A stretch of DNA of 64,000 nt. Origin: Algirhabdus cladophorae. GTDB lineage: Bacteria > Pseudomonadota > Alphaproteobacteria > Rhodobacterales > Rhodobacteraceae. The position numbers were made by a program, and so were the translations under genes. Positions within the stretch are counted from its first letter, which is position 1; each line of letters begins with the position of its first letter. The stretch is taken from contig NZ_CP173029.1 in assembly GCF_044772865.1 (NCBI RefSeq), positions 1,674,001-1,738,000 on the forward strand, written 5' to 3'. Positions 9,607 to 17,720 of the stretch are shown piece by piece. Below the pieces are notes generated by a model, which worked only from the letters and a program-made list of their open reading frames with translations, made no database searches and was not told the DNA's origin.

Positions 9607-10971
9607 TTACATCAATTTACGGCGTCGTGTCACGCGAATATCCAAATCGGTGATTTTTTTACGCAAGGTATTGCGGTTGATCCCAAGAAGATCGGCACAT
9701 TTAGCCTGATTTCCCCCAGTGGCATCAAGGGCGATTTCGATCAACGGCAGCTCAACTTCGCGCAAAATCCGGTTGTATAGCCCTGCAGGCGGCAACACAC
9801 CGCCGTGCAGATCAAAGTAGCGGCGCAAGTGTTTGTGGACCGAGGCTGACAGCTTTTCACCGGACCCTTTGCCCACGTTGGGTTCCATCGCGGGCTGGTT
9901 GCCCAAAAGCAGTTCAACTTGGGCGCGGCTCACATCGGTTTCTGCCGTGGTCAAAACCAGACGGCGAATAGCGTTTTCCAACTGTCTGACATTTCCGGGC
10001 CAGCTGTAGGTTCGGATCAGATTCATCGCATCCTCAGAGATACGTTTGATTGGCGTGCCATCACGTTCCGCGCGGGCCAAAAAGTGGTCCGTCAGCAGGG
10101 GGATATCATCAACGCGGTCGCGCAAAGCGGGCACATCTAAGGTGACGCCGCCTAGCCGGTAGAACAGATCCTGACGGAATTCACCCAGTTCCATCTGTGC
10201 CATTAAATGCGCCTGTGAGGTGGCCATGATGCGCGGCGCCGTATCGCCCAGATTGTCCAGCAAACGCACAATGCGCGCCTGCGCCTCTTGGGTCAGATCG
10301 CCAACCTCGTCAAACACCAAGGTACCGCCCTTGGCGCGGGCGGCCAAGGTCGCGGGCCCATCCAAACTTTCCAAGTCCCCGCCACTGGCCACCACGAAAG
10401 GCATCGTGCGGCGGTCAGAAAAGTCGTGAATCGCGCGGGCAATCAACGATTTGCCTGTGCCGCTTTCGCCATTGATCAAAACCGCCAGATCGGTGTTCAT
10501 CACCCGGGCCACCAACCGGTAAAGCGCCTGCATCAACGGCGTGCGTCCCACCAAGGGCAACTCATCCTGTGCGCCTGCCTCAACGGGGCGTTCAATGGGC
10601 GCCACGCGTTTAACATCCAGCGCCCGCGCGGCCCGCTTCATCAGATCCGGTAGATCGAAGGGTTTTGGCAGATAATCATAGGCATCTGCTTCTGTCGCTT
10701 GGATGGCTGTCATGATTGTGTTTTGTGCGGATATAATGATCACCGGCAAACTTGGGCGCGCCTCGGTGATTTTGGGCAGTGTTTCCAACCCGTTTCCATC
10801 GGGCATCATCACATCGGAAATCACCAGATCGCCTTTGCCCTCTTCGACCCAACGCATCAGAGTGACAAGGCTTGATGTTGCATGAACTTTGCAGCCAGCA
10901 CGGGTCAAAGCTTGGGTCAAAACGGTTCTGATGGTGCGATCATCATCCGCGACAAGAACTGTGCCGTCCAT
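9607..10971 (-). CDS. ntrC: Nitrogen regulation response regulator NtrC
   Basis: NtrC is the regulator phosphorylated by NtrB under nitrogen limitation. It has about 454 residues: a receiver (acceptor Asp in DLVISDVMMPDG), an AAA+ domain with Walker A GESGTGKS and Walker B LVFDEVGDL, and a Fis-type HTH (GGNQAKCADLLGINRNTLRK). The segment between Walker A and B is shortened and has no GAFTGA loop. This matches Rhodobacter capsulatus NtrC, which is known to activate the housekeeping sigma-70 holoenzyme. The start ATG 10971 overlaps the ntrB stop by one base (TAATG); the longer upstream frame reads through ntrB. Confidence 0.96.
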   Translation of the reverse strand: MDGTVLVADDDRTIRTVLTQALTRAGCKVHATSSLVTLMRWVEEGKGDLVISDVMMPDGNGLETLPKITEARPSLPVIIISAQNTIMTAIQATEADAYDYLPKPFDLPDLMKRAARALDVKRVAPIERPVEAGAQDELPLVGRTPLMQALYRLVARVMNTDLAVLINGESGTGKSLIARAIHDFSDRRTMPFVVASGGDLESLDGPATLAARAKGGTLVFDEVGDLTQEAQARIVRLLDNLGDTAPRIMATSQAHLMAQMELGEFRQDLFYRLGGVTLDVPALRDRVDDIPLLTDHFLARAERDGTPIKRISEDAMNLIRTYSWPGNVRQLENAIRRLVLTTAETDVSRAQVELLLGNQPAMEPNVGKGSGEKLSASVHKHLRRYFDLHGGVLPPAGLYNRILREVELPLIEIALDATGGNQAKCADLLGINRNTLRKKITDLDIRVTRRRKLM

Positions 10972-12074
10972 TAGTTGAGCTCCTTTGGTGGTGTTGAAAT
11001 TTGGCTCTGTGCCTCTTTGGGGGCCACAGGCAAGGATATGCGAAACACGGTTTTGCCCGGCACGCTGTCCACAGCGATCCATCCGTCGTGATCGCCAATA
11101 ATTTTAGAAACCAACGCAAGACCCAGCCCCGTGCCGTTTTCGCGGCCCGAGACAAAAGGCTCAAAGATATTTGTGGCAATATCAGCAGGCAATCCGGGGC
11201 CATTGTCGATGATTTCGATCTTCAGCGGCACGGATGCGCCGCCCAGACCATCTGTGCGCCGCAAGCGCATCGACAGGTCATAATATGTCTTCAGCTCGAT
11301 CGTGCCACCCTTGATATCGGCTGCTTGGCTGGCGTTCTTCAACAGGTTCAGAATGACCTGCAACAGTTGATCAGCGTCCCCATAGGTGAGCGGCAGGGAG
11401 GGATCGTAAGTCTCGATAAACCGCATATGCGCGCCGAACCCCAGCATCGCACTGCGCCGCGCCCGGTCTAAGACGTCGTGAATGTTCACGGGTTTACGAT
11501 CTGGCGGCTGAACATTGCCGAACTGTTCAACCTGCTCGAGCAGCTTTACGATCCGGCGGCTTTCCTCAACAATCAGATCAGTCATTTCCTGATCTTGTTT
11601 GGGCAAATTCATCGACAGCAGCTGGGCCGCACCAGTGATGCCTGCCAGCGGGTTCTTGATCTCATGAGCCAGCATTTCCGCCATGCCGATGGCTGATTTT
11701 GCGGCTGACTGAGGGCTTTTCGAGCGGCCCAGTCGCGTGATCAGATCCCGCGCGGAAATCATCACAATCATATAGCCGGGATTATCGCTAAGGGGCGCAA
11801 TTTGCAGGGTGCTGAGGCAAGGCGGCCCCTCGCCCGACCCCACATCGACGTCATTCACATACAGCACTGTATCATCGGCGCGGGCACGAGAAAACGCATC
11901 CTCCAGCGGGGCATCAATGGCGATGCATTCCCAAAAATTTTGGCCTACCATTTGCTTGTAGGACAGATTGAAAAACCCCTCGGAGGCCGGGTTGACCCGT
12001 TCGATCACATCGTTTGGATCCACCAGCAGTGCAGGCGTGGGCAAGGACATCCAAAGGGTTTCGTCAAATGTCAT
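10971..12074 (-). CDS. ntrB: Nitrogen regulation sensor histidine kinase NtrB (GlnL)
   Basis: NtrB is a cytosolic kinase/phosphatase that senses nitrogen status through PII and controls NtrC. The 367 residues have no membrane segment. They hold an N-terminal PAS domain (~5-110), the H-box MLAHEIKNPLAGITGAAQLL near residue 140, the N-box (ILNLLKNASQAA) and G-boxes (DNGPGLP, NGTGLGLALVSKI). The gene overlaps dusB by the ATGA motif and ntrC by one base, giving the classical nifR3-ntrB-ntrC operon. Confidence 0.96.
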   Translation of the reverse strand: MTFDETLWMSLPTPALLVDPNDVIERVNPASEGFFNLSYKQMVGQNFWECIAIDAPLEDAFSRARADDTVLYVNDVDVGSGEGPPCLSTLQIAPLSDNPGYMIVMISARDLITRLGRSKSPQSAAKSAIGMAEMLAHEIKNPLAGITGAAQLLSMNLPKQDQEMTDLIVEESRRIVKLLEQVEQFGNVQPPDRKPVNIHDVLDRARRSAMLGFGAHMRFIETYDPSLPLTYGDADQLLQVILNLLKNASQAADIKGGTIELKTYYDLSMRLRRTDGLGGASVPLKIEIIDNGPGLPADIATNIFEPFVSGRENGTGLGLALVSKIIGDHDGWIAVDSVPGKTVFRISLPVAPKEAQSQISTPPKELN

Positions 12075-13060
12075 GCGGCGACCTCGCCAAAACCTGAAAG
12101 GGCGGACGATAACAAACCCGGCACTTGGCCCGGGTCGGCTGTCAAGACCTCTTTGCGCAGGGGGGGTGGTGTTTGGACCTGATCCATGTACCAGCCCAAA
12201 TGTTTTCGCGCGACGCGCCCGCCCAGCATAGCGCCATAGAATGACAGCATGTTCTGATAATGAGTTTGGACCATCTCAACAAAGGCTGCACCTATGGGCG
12301 GGGAAACCCGAGGGGTGTTGTGCAAATCAGCAGCCACTTGGGCCAAAACCCACGGCTGACCCTGTGCACCGCGTCCGATCATGACACCATCCGCATGAGA
12401 GGCTGCCAGAGCCTGTCGGGCAGTGGCTGCATCGACAATATCGCCGTTGCATATAACGGGGATATCGACGGCCTCTTTGACCTCGGCGATTTTGGCCCAG
12501 TCCGCATGGCCTTTGTAGAACTGACACCGGGTGCGTCCGTGAATTGTGACCATCGCTATTCCAGCCGCCTCGGCGCGCTGGGCAAGGATCGGCGCATTCA
12601 TCAGGTCATCGTCCCAGCCCAACCGAGTTTTCAAGGTCACTGGGAGTTTCACCGCTGCCACAACCGCCTCGATCAACGTAAGGGCATGGTCCAGATCCTT
12701 GAGCAAGGCCGAGCCTGAATAGCCGTTCGTGACCTTTTTGGCGGGGCAGCCCATGTTGATGTCGATCAGCTTTGCACCGTTGGCCTCGACCTGTTTGGCA
12801 GCCTCGCCCATCCAATAGGCATCGCGTCCGGCAATTTGTACGGCTGTGTTGGCCACATCAAACCCCAATTCAGCCCGTTCGCGCACGCCAGGTTTGGCCT
12901 GAACCATTTCCTGACTTGCCACCATTTCGCTCACCACCAGCCCCGCGCCAAAGCTGCTGACGAGCGTGCGGAACGGTAAATCCGTGATCCCGGCCAAAGG
13001 GGCCAGAAAAACTGGCGGGTCCAGTGTGATATGTGCCAACGAGACGGCCAAGCGGGTCAA
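12071..13060 (-). CDS. dusB: tRNA dihydrouridine synthase DusB (NifR3)
   Basis: DusB is an FMN enzyme that reduces specific uridines in the tRNA D-loop. The 329-residue TIM barrel shows the N-terminal signature FLAPLAGITDLPFR, the catalytic-Cys motif INMGCPAKKVTNGYSGSAL, the Lys in LKTRLGW, HGRTRCQFYKG and the FMN-binding GDIVDA and MIGRGAQGQPW segments. It is the first gene of the dusB-ntrB-ntrC operon. The start is a TTG at 13060 preceded by AGGAAAG; no ATG fits the conserved N-terminus better. The name nifR3 is historical and comes from its position upstream of ntrBC. Confidence 0.95.
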   Translation of the reverse strand: MTRLAVSLAHITLDPPVFLAPLAGITDLPFRTLVSSFGAGLVVSEMVASQEMVQAKPGVRERAELGFDVANTAVQIAGRDAYWMGEAAKQVEANGAKLIDINMGCPAKKVTNGYSGSALLKDLDHALTLIEAVVAAVKLPVTLKTRLGWDDDLMNAPILAQRAEAAGIAMVTIHGRTRCQFYKGHADWAKIAEVKEAVDIPVICNGDIVDAATARQALAASHADGVMIGRGAQGQPWVLAQVAADLHNTPRVSPPIGAAFVEMVQTHYQNMLSFYGAMLGGRVARKHLGWYMDQVQTPPPLRKEVLTADPGQVPGLLSSALSGFGEVAA

Positions 13061-13084
13061 ACTTTCCTAATTTCTGTGCAGATA

Positions 13085-13174
13085 CTTAGCTGTGGCTAAG
13101 AAAAGTGCACTTCAAGAGCAATAAATGCAGCCGGTCTGCGCAATTAATTTTTGCTAATGCTTAAATATTAAGCA
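13085..13174. promoter_or_regulatory. AT-rich divergent intergenic region with two hairpin-forming repeats
   Basis: Between divergent dusB and ispDF there are two perfect inverted repeats. CTTAGC-TGTG-GCTAAG lies at 13085-13100 and TGCTTAA-ATA-TTAAGCA at 13158-13174. The region is much richer in A and T than its surroundings and probably holds the promoters of both operons. No known operator was recognised. Confidence 0.35.
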
Positions 13175-13234
13175 AAAAGAGTTGGATTCGAATGGGAATT
13201 GCCCCAAAAGTCATCTCGGCCTAAACACCTCCCT

Positions 13235-14422
13235 ATGAGTGATACCCCAGACCAAAAAAAGACAACGCCCGCCAAGAGTTATCGCAAAGCCTCCGCTGTG
13301 ATTGTTGCCGCAGGACGCGGCACACGCGCAGGCGGCACAGAGCCTAAGCAGTGGCAGCTGCTCAAAATGCGGACGGTTGCACAATGGTCCGTCGCGGCCT
13401 TTATGGATCATAGTCAGATTGATCAGATATGTTTGGTGATCCACCCTGATGACGCAGATCACGCCGCACAGATATTTAGAGGTGTTGACGTCACCTTGGT
13501 CCATGGGGGTGCGACGCGAGATGCCTCTGTCTTATGCGGATTGCAGGCTTTGGCAGATCACGCACCGGAACTTGTTCTGATCCACGATGTGGCGCGGCCG
13601 TGTGTCAGTGCGGCGATCATATCCGACGTGATTGCAGCTTTGGCGCACAGTGGCGGGGCCGCCCCCGCCCTGCCCGTCACCGATGCCCTATGGCAAGGGC
13701 GCGACAGTATCGTGACCGGAACTCAAGATCGCACAGGGCTCTATCGCGCTCAAACACCGCAGGGCTTTGAATATGCAGCCATTCTTGCAGCCCATTTGGC
13801 CCATGACGGACCAGCGGCAGATGATGTGGCAGTGGCCCGGTCGGCGGGCCTTGACGTGGCCATCGTGCCCGGCGCAGAATCGAATTTGAAAATCACCCAT
13901 CCGGCCGATTTCGCCCGGGCTGCGGCTTACCTAGAGGGACCAATGGACATACGCACAGGCAACGGATTTGATGTGCACCGCTTTGGCCCTGGCGACCACG
14001 TGGTGCTGTGCGGTGTGAACGTGCCCCACGGTCGTGGATTGCAAGGCCATTCAGATGCCGATGTAGGCATGCACGCTGTGACGGACGCGATTTACGGGGC
14101 CTTGGGGGATGGTGATATTGGCCAGCATTTCCCGCCCTCGGATCCACAATGGAAAGGTGCCGCATCTGATATTTTCCTGCGTCATGCTGTTAATCTGGCC
14201 GCGCAACGGGGCTACCGCATTGGCAATGTTGATTGCACATTGATTTGTGAGTTCCCCAAGATCGGACCACATCAGGCCGCCATGAAGGCTGCAATGGCCC
14301 AGATCATGGACCTGGATGTCAGCCGCGTTTCGGTCAAAGCCACCACCAGTGAACGGCTCGGCTTTGCGGGCCGCGAAGAAGGCATCGCAGCGCTGGCCAC
14401 TGCTACGTTGCTCTCCACATGA
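13235..14422 (+). CDS. ispDF: Bifunctional IspD/IspF isoprenoid enzyme
   Basis: The protein is a fusion of two enzymes of the MEP isoprenoid pathway. Residues ~15-225 are IspD, 2-C-methyl-D-erythritol 4-phosphate cytidylyltransferase, with AAGRGTRAGG and HDVARP. Residues ~233-395 are IspF, the 2,4-cyclodiphosphate synthase, with metal-binding GFDVHRF and GHSDADV. The fusion is usual in alphaproteobacteria. The start chosen is ATG 13235; a TTG at 13199 would add 12 residues unlike the family. The stop overlaps pgpA, so an ispDF-pgpA-pncC operon is likely. Confidence 0.95.
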   Translation: MSDTPDQKKTTPAKSYRKASAVIVAAGRGTRAGGTEPKQWQLLKMRTVAQWSVAAFMDHSQIDQICLVIHPDDADHAAQIFRGVDVTLVHGGATRDASVLCGLQALADHAPELVLIHDVARPCVSAAIISDVIAALAHSGGAAPALPVTDALWQGRDSIVTGTQDRTGLYRAQTPQGFEYAAILAAHLAHDGPAADDVAVARSAGLDVAIVPGAESNLKITHPADFARAAAYLEGPMDIRTGNGFDVHRFGPGDHVVLCGVNVPHGRGLQGHSDADVGMHAVTDAIYGALGDGDIGQHFPPSDPQWKGAASDIFLRHAVNLAAQRGYRIGNVDCTLICEFPKIGPHQAAMKAAMAQIMDLDVSRVSVKATTSERLGFAGREEGIAALATATLLST

Positions 14423-14916
14423 GCCTCTCGCACATCATCGCGACCTTTGGCTTGGTCGGACATTTGCGTCCCGCGCCGGGCACATGGGGATCCTTTGCCG
14501 CCCTTGTCGTGGGGTACTTGATCCATCTGGCGTTTGGGCCTTTGGGCTTGGCCTTTGGTGTGGTGATCAGTTTCGGGTTGGGTCTATGGGCCACGGGCCG
14601 CGAAACTGCTGGAAAAGACGACCACGACCCGAGTGAGATTGTCATTGACGAAGTTGCCGGCCAATGGATTGCCCTGTTGCCTGTTTCCATCGGGGCCACT
14701 CATGCTGCGGCATCGCTGCAAGCCCTTTGGCCTGGACTGCTGGCTGCATTTTTGCTGTTTCGCCTGTTTGATATCCTCAAGCCCGGTCCCGTTGGCTGGG
14801 CCGACAGACGTGGTGATCCCATGGGCGTGATGCTGGATGATGTCATTGCTGGGCTTTTTGCAGCCATAGGCGTGTTGATCTTTGCCTATATCAGCCATGG
14901 CGTCCTTGGCCTATGA
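14419..14916 (+). CDS. pgpA: Phosphatidylglycerophosphatase A
   Basis: PgpA is an inner-membrane enzyme that removes phosphate from phosphatidylglycerophosphate to give phosphatidylglycerol. The 165 residues begin with the family pattern ATFGLVGHLRPAPGTWGS. They carry the acidic motif DPSEIVIDEVAGQW and the C-terminal segment FRLFDILKPGPVGWADRR, with several membrane helices. Start and stop both overlap the neighbours by four bases (ATGA), placing it inside a tightly coupled operon. Confidence 0.93.
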   Translation: MSLSHIIATFGLVGHLRPAPGTWGSFAALVVGYLIHLAFGPLGLAFGVVISFGLGLWATGRETAGKDDHDPSEIVIDEVAGQWIALLPVSIGATHAAASLQALWPGLLAAFLLFRLFDILKPGPVGWADRRGDPMGVMLDDVIAGLFAAIGVLIFAYISHGVLGL

Positions 14917-15386
14917 GTGCGCAGGACCTGCTTGCATCGGCCAAGGCCAAAGGGATCATGATCGCTACTGCAGAAAGCTGTACGGCGGGTATGATCAGTG
15001 CAGCCTTGACCGATTTGGCAGGCAGCTCTGCAATATTTGATCGGGGCTTTGTCACTTACACCAATGCCGCCAAAAAGGATCTTTTGGGGGTAACCTCCGC
15101 CAGTTTGGAGGCGCATGGCGCAGTCAGCGAAGCCGTGGCAGGCGAAATGGCCAATGGCGCTTTGACCCGATCCCAATCAGATATGGCCGTCGCAGTCACA
15201 GGTATCGCAGGTCCCGGCGGATCCGATCATAAACCCGAAGGGCGTGTGTGCTTTGGTCTTGCGCAGAAAACCGCAGGCACCGTGACCCAAACCGTTGATT
15301 TTGGCGCCCTCGGACGGGCAGAGGTCCGCGCCGCGACTGTGGCCCATGCGTTGAAGATGTTGCAATCCGCGATCGACACTCTCTGA
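14913..15386 (+). CDS. pncC: Nicotinamide-nucleotide amidohydrolase (CinA C-terminal type)
   Basis: The product is the stand-alone CinA C-terminal domain (157 residues). This enzyme deamidates nicotinamide mononucleotide to nicotinate mononucleotide in pyridine nucleotide salvage. The diagnostic TAESCTAGMISAALTDLAGSS is near the N-terminus, with VAVTGIAGPGGSDHKPEGRV further on. The N-terminal CinA domain is not present, which is common in proteobacteria. It is the third gene of the ispDF operon and ends four bases before the convergent RatA-like gene. Confidence 0.92.
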   Translation: MSAQDLLASAKAKGIMIATAESCTAGMISAALTDLAGSSAIFDRGFVTYTNAAKKDLLGVTSASLEAHGAVSEAVAGEMANGALTRSQSDMAVAVTGIAGPGGSDHKPEGRVCFGLAQKTAGTVTQTVDFGALGRAEVRAATVAHALKMLQSAIDTL

Positions 15387-15390
15387 CGCG

Positions 15391-15849
15391 CTATGCAGTC
15401 GGGTGCACGCTATACAAATCCGCTGCCCGACGTTCAAAGGCGCGCACAATCCGCTGCATCGCCTCATTAAAGACCACCCCAATGATGCCCTGCAATACTG
15501 CGTTCTTGAATTCAAAATCCACAAAGAATCGCACTTGGCATCCGCCTTCGGTATCTTCAAACGACCAGTTTGATTTCATATAGCGAAACGGACCGTCCAG
15601 ATATTCCGTATCAATGCTGTGCGCATGGGGGTGCAACGTGACCCGACTGCCGAAACGCTCGCGGAACACCTTAAAGCTGATCACCAGATCGGCCTCCATC
15701 ACGATGCTCTGATCCTTTGGCGTCTCTGACCTGATCCGCGCACCCGCACACCATGGCAAAAACTGCGGGTACTTGGCCACATCTGCCACCAGATCGTACA
15801 TCTGCTGGGCGCTGTAGGGCATAAATCGGTCTTCAGAATGGGTTGGCAT
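15391..15849 (-). CDS. RatA/COQ10-like START-domain protein
   Basis: The 152-residue protein belongs to the polyketide-cyclase/START family (COQ10, RatA). Family features are the N-terminal YSAQQMYDLVADVAKYPQFLPWC, the central beta-strands, and a long C-terminal helix (GVVFNEAMQRIVRAFERRA). COQ10 binds ubiquinone in respiration. The E. coli homologue RatA was described as interfering with ribosome subunit association. Which role applies here cannot be read from sequence. The gene stands alone on the minus strand between pncC and hpt. Confidence 0.85.
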   Translation of the reverse strand: MPTHSEDRFMPYSAQQMYDLVADVAKYPQFLPWCAGARIRSETPKDQSIVMEADLVISFKVFRERFGSRVTLHPHAHSIDTEYLDGPFRYMKSNWSFEDTEGGCQVRFFVDFEFKNAVLQGIIGVVFNEAMQRIVRAFERRAADLYSVHPTA

Positions 15850-15920
15850 TCGGCTCTCTTACGTGGCACATAGTCACCCGTCCATGTCGTCAATTTTGGG
15901 CGTAATTTCAAGGGGGACCC

Positions 15921-16457
15921 ATGACAACGCGTCCATATGTCATTGATCAAATGATCTCGGCCAAGTCTATCGCCGCCCGGATCGAAGAGCTTGCTGGAGA
16001 AATCCGTGACACCTACCGCGAGGCCGATAAATTGGTTGTCGTTGGCCTGCTGCGCGGGTCTTTTGTGTTCATCGCGGATTTGGTGCGCGAATTGGATTTG
16101 GTCGTTGAGGTCGATTTCCTAGAGGCCAGCAGCTACGGAGACGGCACCGAAAGCAGCCGCGAAGTGCGCATTCTCAAGGATTTGCGCGGTCAGATCGAGG
16201 GCCGCGATGTGCTGGTGGTCGAGGATATCGTCGACACAGGCTATACTCTGCATCACGTGATCGAATTGTTGCAAACCCGCCACCCCAAAAGCCTGCGCAC
16301 CATAGCACTGTTGGACAAACCGTCCCGGCGCGAAGTGGATTGCAAAGCTACGTGGACAGGTTTTGAAATTCCAGATGAGTTCGTCGTGGGCTACGGGATC
16401 GACTACGCCCAACGCAATCGCAACCTGCCCTACATTGGCAAAGTCCGCTTCACATGA
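15921..16457 (+). CDS. hpt: Hypoxanthine phosphoribosyltransferase-like purine salvage enzyme
   Basis: The 178-residue protein has the type I phosphoribosyltransferase fold. The PRPP-binding motif is VLVVEDIVDTGYTL, and the N-terminal loop (GLLRGSFVFIADLVREL) and C-terminal DEFVVGYGIDYAQRNRNLPYIG are typical of Hpt. It converts hypoxanthine or guanine with PRPP to IMP or GMP. The ATG at 15921 follows an AGGGGGA ribosome-binding site. The stop overlaps the start of a small membrane protein gene. Confidence 0.92.
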   Translation: MTTRPYVIDQMISAKSIAARIEELAGEIRDTYREADKLVVVGLLRGSFVFIADLVRELDLVVEVDFLEASSYGDGTESSREVRILKDLRGQIEGRDVLVVEDIVDTGYTLHHVIELLQTRHPKSLRTIALLDKPSRREVDCKATWTGFEIPDEFVVGYGIDYAQRNRNLPYIGKVRFT

Positions 16458-16633
16458 GGCTGATCGGTTTGCTGCGCATGGCCAAATGGGCGCGCAACCC
16501 TCCGTCAGAAAAACGTGTGAAACTTGGGCTGGCCGTGTTGGTGATGTGCCTTGCATTATGGGGGATAGAAACGATTTGGGGATGGCCAGAGGCCCTCACC
16601 CCACATCAAACGCGCGGCAGACTGCCAAAATAG
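16454..16633 (+). CDS. Small single-pass membrane protein (59 aa)
   Basis: A short gene starts at the ATG that overlaps the hpt stop (ATGA) and encodes 59 residues. The N-terminus is basic (RMAKWARNPPSEKR), followed by one membrane helix (VKLGLAVLVMCLALWGIETI) and a short tail with WGWPEALTP. Coupling to hpt and clean codon structure support it as real. From memory, similar short proteins with an ARNPPSE motif occur in other Rhodobacteraceae, but this could not be checked. Function unknown. Confidence 0.7.
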   Translation: MRLIGLLRMAKWARNPPSEKRVKLGLAVLVMCLALWGIETIWGWPEALTPHQTRGRLPK

Positions 16634-16670
16634 ACTTTTCGCTTTGTAAAGCTATACCCGCCAGAAGGCC

Positions 16671-17630
16671 CTAAACAGTTCCCAGCTTGGCCATCCGCGC
16701 CTCGCGCAAGCGCGCAAAGTCATCCCCAGCGTGATAGCTGGACCGGGTCAAAGGCGTGGCAGACACCATCAAGAACCCTTTGCCCCACGCCGCCTTCTCA
16801 TAGCCTGCGAATTCTTCGGGCGTGACAAAGCGATCAACACGGTGGTGTTTCGGTGTCGGCTGCAGGTACTGCCCAATGGTCATAAAATCGATGTCGGCGG
16901 CGCGCATGTCTTCCATCACTTGGATCACGCCCTGACGGTCCTCGCCAAGACCCACCATAATGCCGGACTTTGTGAACACGGACGGATCCAGTTCCTTGAC
17001 CCGCTGCAACAGACGCAGCGAATGAAAATACCGCGCACCGGGACGCACTTCGGGATAAAGCCCGGGCACAGTTTCAAGGTTGTGGTTAAATACATCCGGT
17101 TTTGCCGCTACGACCTCTTCAAGGGCCTCAGGGGCGCATTTTATAAAGTCCGGGGTTAGGATTTCGATCGTTGTACCGGGCGATTGGCGCCGCACGGCGC
17201 GAATGGTTTGGGCGAAATGCGCGGCACCACCGTCTTCTACATCATCGCGGTCTACAGAGGTGATCACCACATGGTTCAGGCCCAGTTTCTTCACCGCATC
17301 GGCGACCCGCCCCGGTTCAAAAACATCCAAAGCCTCCGGCGGTTTGCCCGTTGCAATGTTGCAAAACGTACAGGCCCGGGTGCAGACCTCGCCCATGATC
17401 ATCATGGTAGCATGGCCTTGGTTCCAGCATTCACCGACGTTTGGGCAACCGGCCTCTTCACAGACCGTCACCAATTTGTGCTCGCGCATGATGTCGCGCG
17501 TGGTCTGATAGCCCTCGCCCACTGGGGCTTTGACCCGGATCCAGTCTGGCTTTTTCGGCTGGGCCGCATCAGGGCGGCGTTGCTTTTCGGGGTGCCGTTG
17601 AGACGGTATTTTCAGATCGCGCGTGGCCAT
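16671..17630 (-). CDS. lipA: Lipoyl synthase
   Basis: LipA is a radical-SAM enzyme that inserts two sulfurs into protein-bound octanoyl groups to form lipoate. The 319 residues contain the auxiliary cluster motif CEEAGCPNVGEC near residue 57, the radical-SAM motif CTRACTFC near 83, and the C-terminal RSSYHAGDDF, whose RSSYH motif supplies the serine ligand of the auxiliary cluster. Length and motifs are complete. A 7-bp inverted repeat lies 20-40 bases upstream of the start. Confidence 0.97.
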   Translation of the reverse strand: MATRDLKIPSQRHPEKQRRPDAAQPKKPDWIRVKAPVGEGYQTTRDIMREHKLVTVCEEAGCPNVGECWNQGHATMMIMGEVCTRACTFCNIATGKPPEALDVFEPGRVADAVKKLGLNHVVITSVDRDDVEDGGAAHFAQTIRAVRRQSPGTTIEILTPDFIKCAPEALEEVVAAKPDVFNHNLETVPGLYPEVRPGARYFHSLRLLQRVKELDPSVFTKSGIMVGLGEDRQGVIQVMEDMRAADIDFMTIGQYLQPTPKHHRVDRFVTPEEFAGYEKAAWGKGFLMVSATPLTRSSYHAGDDFARLREARMAKLGTV

Positions 17631-17649
17631 TGTCGGGCCTCCAAATCAA

Positions 17650-17671
17650 GATAGTTTGACATTTAACTATC
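17650..17671. promoter_or_regulatory. Inverted repeat GATAGTT-N8-AACTATC upstream of lipA
   Basis: Perfect 7-bp arms separated by 8 bases lie between lipA and the HTH gene, 20 bases upstream of the lipA start. This could be an operator for lipA or a weak terminator for the upstream gene. It lacks the T-run of a rho-independent terminator, so an operator is the more likely reading. Confidence 0.4.
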
Positions 17672-17720
17672 CCGACCTGAATTGCCAACCGTGCGCATGG
17701 TCGCAGTGCGAAAAAACGAT

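Noticed and set aside
15391..15849. RatA as a toxin of a toxin-antitoxin pair
   Set aside because: No partner antitoxin gene (RatB-like) is adjacent on the same strand; the neighbours are pncC and hpt.
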